Part shown: piece after piece, positions 60,373 to 64,000 of the stretch
How the letters are laid out: each line of letters begins with the position of its first letter
How positions within the stretch are numbered: the stretch's first letter is position 1
NCBI RefSeq assembly: GCF_024055575.1
Contig: NZ_JAMXOE010000012.1
Coordinates: forward strand, 124,001-188,000
DNA length: 64,000 nt
Direction: 5' to 3'
Source: Mucilaginibacter flavidus
GTDB lineage: Bacteria > Bacteroidota > Bacteroidia > Sphingobacteriales > Sphingobacteriaceae
Program-made: the position numbers and the translations under genes
The notes under the pieces: generated by a model
What the model was told of the DNA's origin: nothing
Database searches by the model: none
The model's input: the letters and a program-made list of their open reading frames with translations, nothing else

Positions 60373-61806
60373 ATGAAGAAATATTTGATATTTATTTTCT
60401 GTACTCTGTTTGCCTGTTTCGCTTATGCTGATGATACAAAAGCCATTGGTAAAGACACAAGCAGCGTAATTGAATTAAATACGCAGGGATTTAAAATGCG
60501 CCTTACCAGCCCCGAGCAAACTATTGCCGACGCTACTAAAGCATTGGACATCGCCACCAAAATAGGTTACAAGAGAGGCATGGCCGAATCAAACAGGGTG
60601 ATTGGTGTTGGATATTATTACATGGATCAATCTGTTAAAGCCATACACAACTATTTAACCGCGCTGAATTACTTTATAGAACTTAAAGATTTAGCCGGCG
60701 AAGGGAGGGTGTACAACAACATAGGTAATTTATACCGCAACACTGATTATGATCTTTCACTTGAGTTTTTAAATAAAACGCTGGTTATATTAAAAAAACT
60801 AAACGATAAACCCATTACCGCAGGTGTTTATAACAATATTGGAACCGTTTACTACCACAAAAACAGTTTTTACCAGGCCTTAAATTATTATAACAAAAGC
60901 TACGACCTTTTTACCGAGTTAAAAGACTCGGTAAACATTGTACAACTGATGGAAAACAAGGGCGTGATTTATTTTAACCTGCACCAGTATGATAAAGCCG
61001 AGACACTGCTTTTAAAGGCAAATAAAGAAGCCAGGCAACTGGATTTAAACGAAACCGTGGCCAGTATCGATTTGACGCTTGCAGAGCTTTACACAGCTCA
61101 AAACAGGTTTGTTGACGCCGAAAAAATAATTGAAGAAGGCGTTGTGTTTGCCGGTATGATTAAGAGCGATAAAATTAAATCGGATTTTGAGTACACAAGC
61201 TACCAGATGGAACTAAAGCGCAAAAATTATGAAAAAGCTTTAGGTTACCTGCGGCATATTTATGCACAGGATAGTGTTACCTTTAAGCAAGGTACCTCGG
61301 TACAAATAAAAATGATGGAGGAGCAGGTTAAGCAACAGGCCCGCCAAAAGGAAAATGAAATTTTAGTGCAGCGCCAGGATAATGACCGTATCAGGTTTTG
61401 GGCGGTTGCTGTTGTTGCCGGTTTGTTGTTGATGCTGGTTGGCTTGCTGATAAGCAACGTAAAACGCAAGGCAAAAACTAACGAGCAGCTTACCGAGCTT
61501 AATGCCGAAGTATCACGGCAAAAAGATAACCTCGACCGGATAAACCATCACCTGGAAGAAATTATTGATGAACGTACAAAAGACCTCCAGATAAAAAACA
61601 AAAAACTATCCGAATACTCATCTTACCTTTCGCACCAGATACGGGGCCCTATCGCCACACTTAAGGGGCTAATGAACCTGGAGAAAGAAGGCTTGGTTGA
61701 CCAACCTGAATGTATTAAAATGATGAACAAATGCGTAGGCGAGATCGACAACAAGATCATCGAAATGAGCGATATGCTGCATGATCCTGTTAAGACGAGC
61801 CTATAA
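60373..61806 (+). CDS. Membrane TPR protein ending in a histidine-kinase DHp helix without ATPase domain
   Basis: 477 residues. Signal peptide (about 1-19), about six TPR-like repeats (65-300; for example YNNIGNLYRNTDYDLSLEFL and YNNIGTVYYHKNSFYQALNY), one membrane helix (about 338-358, VAVVAGLLLMLVGLLISN), a coiled coil, and a final HisKA-like helix with SSYLSHQIRGPIATLKGLMN (candidate His). The protein ends right after the DHp region at LHDPVKTSL; no N, G1 or G2 box follows, and no ATPase ORF is downstream. It may be a scaffold or phosphoacceptor for another kinase. Confidence 0.75.
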   Translation: MKKYLIFIFCTLFACFAYADDTKAIGKDTSSVIELNTQGFKMRLTSPEQTIADATKALDIATKIGYKRGMAESNRVIGVGYYYMDQSVKAIHNYLTALNYFIELKDLAGEGRVYNNIGNLYRNTDYDLSLEFLNKTLVILKKLNDKPITAGVYNNIGTVYYHKNSFYQALNYYNKSYDLFTELKDSVNIVQLMENKGVIYFNLHQYDKAETLLLKANKEARQLDLNETVASIDLTLAELYTAQNRFVDAEKIIEEGVVFAGMIKSDKIKSDFEYTSYQMELKRKNYEKALGYLRHIYAQDSVTFKQGTSVQIKMMEEQVKQQARQKENEILVQRQDNDRIRFWAVAVVAGLLLMLVGLLISNVKRKAKTNEQLTELNAEVSRQKDNLDRINHHLEEIIDERTKDLQIKNKKLSEYSSYLSHQIRGPIATLKGLMNLEKEGLVDQPECIKMMNKCVGEIDNKIIEMSDMLHDPVKTSL

Positions 61807-62004
61807 GCGTTCATAGTTCATAGATCATAGTTCATGGTAGAAGAGAGTCAAGAACCAAGAGTCAAGAGTCAAGAGTCAAGAACCAAGAGTTAAGACTGGA
61901 AAATTAGTTAAAATAAATTGGCGGAATATTTACTTCTTAGTTAAGTAAAATAGCGACCTTCGCAGCTGCTATGAACTATGAACCATCAACTATAAACTAC
62001 TCCG
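61806..62004. repeat. Compound inverted repeat (GTTCATAGTTCATGG and AAGAGTCAAGAACC families)
   Basis: Starts on the TPR gene stop: GTTCATAGTTCATAGATCAT and AGTTCATGG; a tandem run of CAAGAGTCAAGAACCAAGAG (about 61,848-61,895); then after about 80 bp CTATGAACTATGAACCATC and AACTATAAAC, complementary to the first phrase. Two phrase families are nested in one gap. Confidence 0.75.
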
Positions 62005-62006
62005 CC

Positions 62007-62300
62007 CTAAACCGCCAGCGGCCAGTTAGAGTGGATCTGCGCCTCAATTAAACCAAGATATAAACAATACCAGGCTATCATGTGGAGTATCAGCAGTTCA
62101 CGGTGCTTTTTGTAGCCCTTGGTTTCAAACGCAAGGGTTTCGCCATCTGTCGTCACAAAAAAACGCTTCTCGCCACGGCTGGGTATAAAGCGCGATTTTA
62201 AAAGGTCGACTACTTTTACCTTTAGTTTGCTTTTAGGGTCATGAATAATTTCACCTTGCGGGGTATCGGTTTTTGGAATTGATATCAGATAGTTCGACAT
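62007..62300 (-). CDS. Small uncharacterised protein
   Basis: 97 residues, no signal peptide. It begins MSNYLISIPKTDTPQGEIIH and has a basic strand-rich middle (KLKVKVVDLLKSRFIPSRGE, KRFFVTTDGETLAFETKGYK) and a hydrophobic C-terminal helix (LLILHMIAWYCLYLGLIEAQ). I do not recognise a family. The gene is alone between a repeat element and a terminator. Confidence 0.55.
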   Translation of the reverse strand: MSNYLISIPKTDTPQGEIIHDPKSKLKVKVVDLLKSRFIPSRGEKRFFVTTDGETLAFETKGYKKHRELLILHMIAWYCLYLGLIEAQIHSNWPLAV

Positions 62301-62341
62301 GGCAGATGGGTTATTTGCCAGAACATTACAATTTCTACTCC

Positions 62342-62378
62342 AAAACCGGCCAGAGTTTTATGCCTGGCCGGTTTTTTT
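62342..62378 (-). terminator. Bidirectional terminator between the small protein and XRE genes
   Basis: Stem AAACCGGCCAG / CTGGCCGGTTT with a loop of about 13 nt and T-runs on both sides. On the minus strand it lies about 115 bp past the XRE gene. Confidence 0.8.
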
Positions 62379-62493
62379 GTATAATATTAGTGGAATACGA
62401 GTAAAATTTTAAAAAGAAAACATCATCAAACGTCCCCAAACATGTAAGTGTTGAGGACATTAGTGTAATGTTTAATGAACAATCTTGTAAAAT

Positions 62494-62862
62494 TTAAACC
62501 ATAGCAGGTATCCTATTCCTCAATTCTTCATACAACAATATAACCTTGCGCTGCAGGTTTGCAATCTCGGCCTCACGGTCAACAATCTTCTTTTGGGCAA
62601 TGCTCAAATGCGAAATTTGCGGCTCCATATCTTCGGCATCAAGAGCCAAAAGGTTAACCACGTTTACTTCGTAAATGTTTGCGATCTGCTCCAAACGCGA
62701 CAGGTTAATGTCGGTAACACCGGTTTCAATTTTTGAAAAAGCAGGGATCGAAATGCCCAGACGGTTGGCTACGTCTTCCTGGCTCCAGCCACGCTGGTGA
62801 CGGATGGTACGGATGTTCTTACCAACCGACTTGTTGGTTTTCTTTTTAAGATTTTCAGTCAT
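62494..62862 (-). CDS. XRE-family transcriptional regulator with C-terminal coiled coil
   Basis: 122 residues. HTH_3 domain (about 14-70): GKNIRTIRHQRGWSQEDVAN, RLGISIPAFSKIETGVTDIN and LSRLEQIANIYEVNVVNLLA. The last 30 residues (LSIAQKKIVDREAEIANLQR, VILLYEELRNR) form a leucine-zipper-like coiled coil for dimerisation. No metabolite-binding domain. Targets unknown; it does not sit beside a phage or toxin gene. Confidence 0.9.
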   Translation of the reverse strand: MTENLKKKTNKSVGKNIRTIRHQRGWSQEDVANRLGISIPAFSKIETGVTDINLSRLEQIANIYEVNVVNLLALDAEDMEPQISHLSIAQKKIVDREAEIANLQRKVILLYEELRNRIPAMV

Positions 62863-63023
62863 AATGGTTTACTCAATAGTTTATTTTATAATAAAGGATT
62901 TAAATAAACATTCAAAACCTATGCCATATTAATTAATGGGTAAACGGCATTGCTATTCAATTAATAAATGTATTATGGGGAAAATGCGGGGAATGTTTTC
63001 TACAGACGTAGGAAAAAATTTGC

Positions 63024-64000
63024 TTAATTGTTAACTATCCTGAGCTTTGCAAACTTTAACAGCAGTTGTTTCTGGCCTATTTCCTTAAAGAAGATCGTAG
63101 CTTTTATATCGGGTTTATTCCCCTCAAGACTAATCACCTTACCAAACCCGAACCTTTCATGTTCAACTTCCATACCAACCTGTAAACCCGATGTGTCCGA
63201 CGGGGCAAAACCCGGGCTCGGCACATGCGCCTTTGCCAGTATCGAGGTGGTTTTTACCACCGGTGCTTTTGGTTTCGAAAAACTGTCGGCGCCGGCATTG
63301 TTTTTACTCGTCCAGGCGGTGCGCTCCTGGTCGAAAAACGGGTTGTTACTGGTTACCGGTTTGGCAGTGAAGTCGAGCTCGAGGTATTTGGCGTCAATCT
63401 CATCTAAAAAACGGCTTGGCTCACAGCTTATCAGCGTACCAAATTTAAAGCGAGAGGTAGCATAGCTCAGCGTTAGTTTAGTTTCGGCGCGGGTGGTGGC
63501 TACATAAAACAGGCGGCGTTCCTCCTCCAGATCACTGCGCGAGTTAAGCGACATTTGTGACGGAAACAAATTCTCCTCCAAACCCACCACATACACCTGC
63601 GGAAACTCCAAACCTTTCGACGAGTGGATGGTCATTAACGATACGGTATCGGCATCTTTATTTTTGTCCTTATCATCATTGGTGAGCAGGGCCACATCCT
63701 GCATAAACACATCAAGGCCTTTCTCCTCGATATCCTCGCGCTCCGAAAATTCCTTTATGCCGTTCAGCAGTTCCTGTATGTTTTCGTAGCGGTTCAAGCC
63801 CTCTACCGATTTATCTTCATACAAGTCCTTCAGCAGGCCCGAGTGCTGTGCAATGTGCAAAGCCGCATCATAAGCCGACTGGTTTTTTGTGATAACCTGG
63901 AAGCTCTGTATCAACGTGGCAAACATGCTCACCTTTGCTGCAGTGCGACCTTCAAGGTACTGCGCGGGATTGATGATCACCTCAAACGCAGTGATGTTAT
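63024..64000 (-). CDS. pcrA: UvrD/PcrA-type DNA helicase, C-terminal part (5' end outside window)
   Basis: 325 residues are in the window and the frame is open to the edge, so the gene is cut upstream. It contains motif V/VI-type blocks: VSLMTIHSSKGLEFPQVYVV, EENLFPSQMSL, and EERRLFYVATTRAETKLTLS (motif VI with the Arg finger). The end (VGMEVEHERFGFGKVISLEG, NKPDIKATIFFKEIGQKQL) is the Tudor-like PcrA/UvrD C-terminal domain that binds RNA polymerase in other bacteria. I cannot tell PcrA from UvrD without the N-terminal half. Confidence 0.92.
   Translation of the reverse strand, partial: NITAFEVIINPAQYLEGRTAAKVSMFATLIQSFQVITKNQSAYDAALHIAQHSGLLKDLYEDKSVEGLNRYENIQELLNGIKEFSEREDIEEKGLDVFMQDVALLTNDDKDKNKDADTVSLMTIHSSKGLEFPQVYVVGLEENLFPSQMSLNSRSDLEEERRLFYVATTRAETKLTLSYATSRFKFGTLISCEPSRFLDEIDAKYLELDFTAKPVTSNNPFFDQERTAWTSKNNAGADSFSKPKAPVVKTTSILAKAHVPSPGFAPSDTSGLQVGMEVEHERFGFGKVISLEGNKPDIKATIFFKEIGQKQLLLKFAKLRIVNN

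Noticed and set aside
63978..63980. GTG as the helicase start
   Set aside because: The frame continues to the window edge and helicase motifs I-IV must lie upstream, so this is an internal codon.
1..64000. tRNA, rRNA, retron, diversity-generating element, prophage or insertion sequence
   Set aside because: I scanned both strands for T-loop sequences, reverse transcriptase motifs, transposase motifs and integrase motifs, and found none that I could support.

Overview
The window reads as a chromosome segment of a member of the Bacteroidota, most likely a Sphingobacteriaceae relative of Mucilaginibacter or Pedobacter. The reasons are a SusC/SusD/SusE locus, a DUF4290-type protein, a GIN-domain pair, a long Rho with an acidic insert, AT-rich intergenic DNA, almost no Shine-Dalgarno sequences, and many TAnnTTTG-type -7 boxes. 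No rRNA, tRNA, CRISPR array, insertion sequence or prophage was recognised. Most genes are housekeeping genes, with accessory pockets between them.

Layout. 1-3000: purS (cut by the window edge), pssA and rho, all on the minus strand. 3149-5250: pyrF, a PNPOx-like flavoprotein, and a decaying toxin-antitoxin pair (toxin with an in-frame stop, antitoxin without a normal start). 5294-13172: a minus-strand run with an exonuclease/GIY-YIG fusion, yidC, pyrG, kdsB, a deoxynucleoside kinase and trpS. 13210-17636: two PlsC-like acyltransferases bracketing three membrane-protein genes, then gatC and an ABC ATPase. 17641-18916: a tandem pair of unknown paralogues. 19115-23129: a secreted M48 protease, a large secreted protein and a GH19 chitinase-like enzyme. 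23327-28137: a corrinoid adenosyltransferase, two small proteins (one of 48 residues), ispD, queA and a MacB-like permease. 28260-32968: a hybrid histidine kinase and citrate synthase. 33223-40533: a SusCDE glycan-uptake operon and a divergent secreted esterase with a glycogen-binding-like domain; between them lies a perfect 22-bp palindrome that looks like a LacI-type operator. 40606-49939: a TolB-propeller/amidohydrolase, recQ, the DUF4290 protein, murA with an Asp in place of the usual catalytic Cys, and a GT39-like membrane protein. 50722-57204: two duplicated GIN-domain genes bracketing a SWIM-zinc-finger / DUF6493-like / DUF892-like gene set. 57723-64000: an M20 dipeptidase, an exported protein made of 11 KHNTGSSD repeats, a TPR protein ending in a histidine-kinase dimerisation helix without an ATPase domain, an XRE regulator and the 3' part of a PcrA/UvrD helicase.

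The most striking pattern is not a gene. About seventeen gaps hold low-complexity repeats built from short phrases (for example GTTCATAGTTCATGG, AGTCCGAAAGTCC, CGATTACACCGATT, CCACGGAGATACAGAG). Each phrase is repeated in tandem and usually answered downstream by its reverse complement, which would give long imperfect hairpins. They sit between genes in every orientation, come in about ten phrase families, and several supply the stop codon of a neighbouring gene. I cannot assign them to a described repeat class. Other candidates for new biology are the KHNTGSSD protein, the SWIM/DUF6493/DUF892 cassette and the acyltransferase/membrane-protein island.
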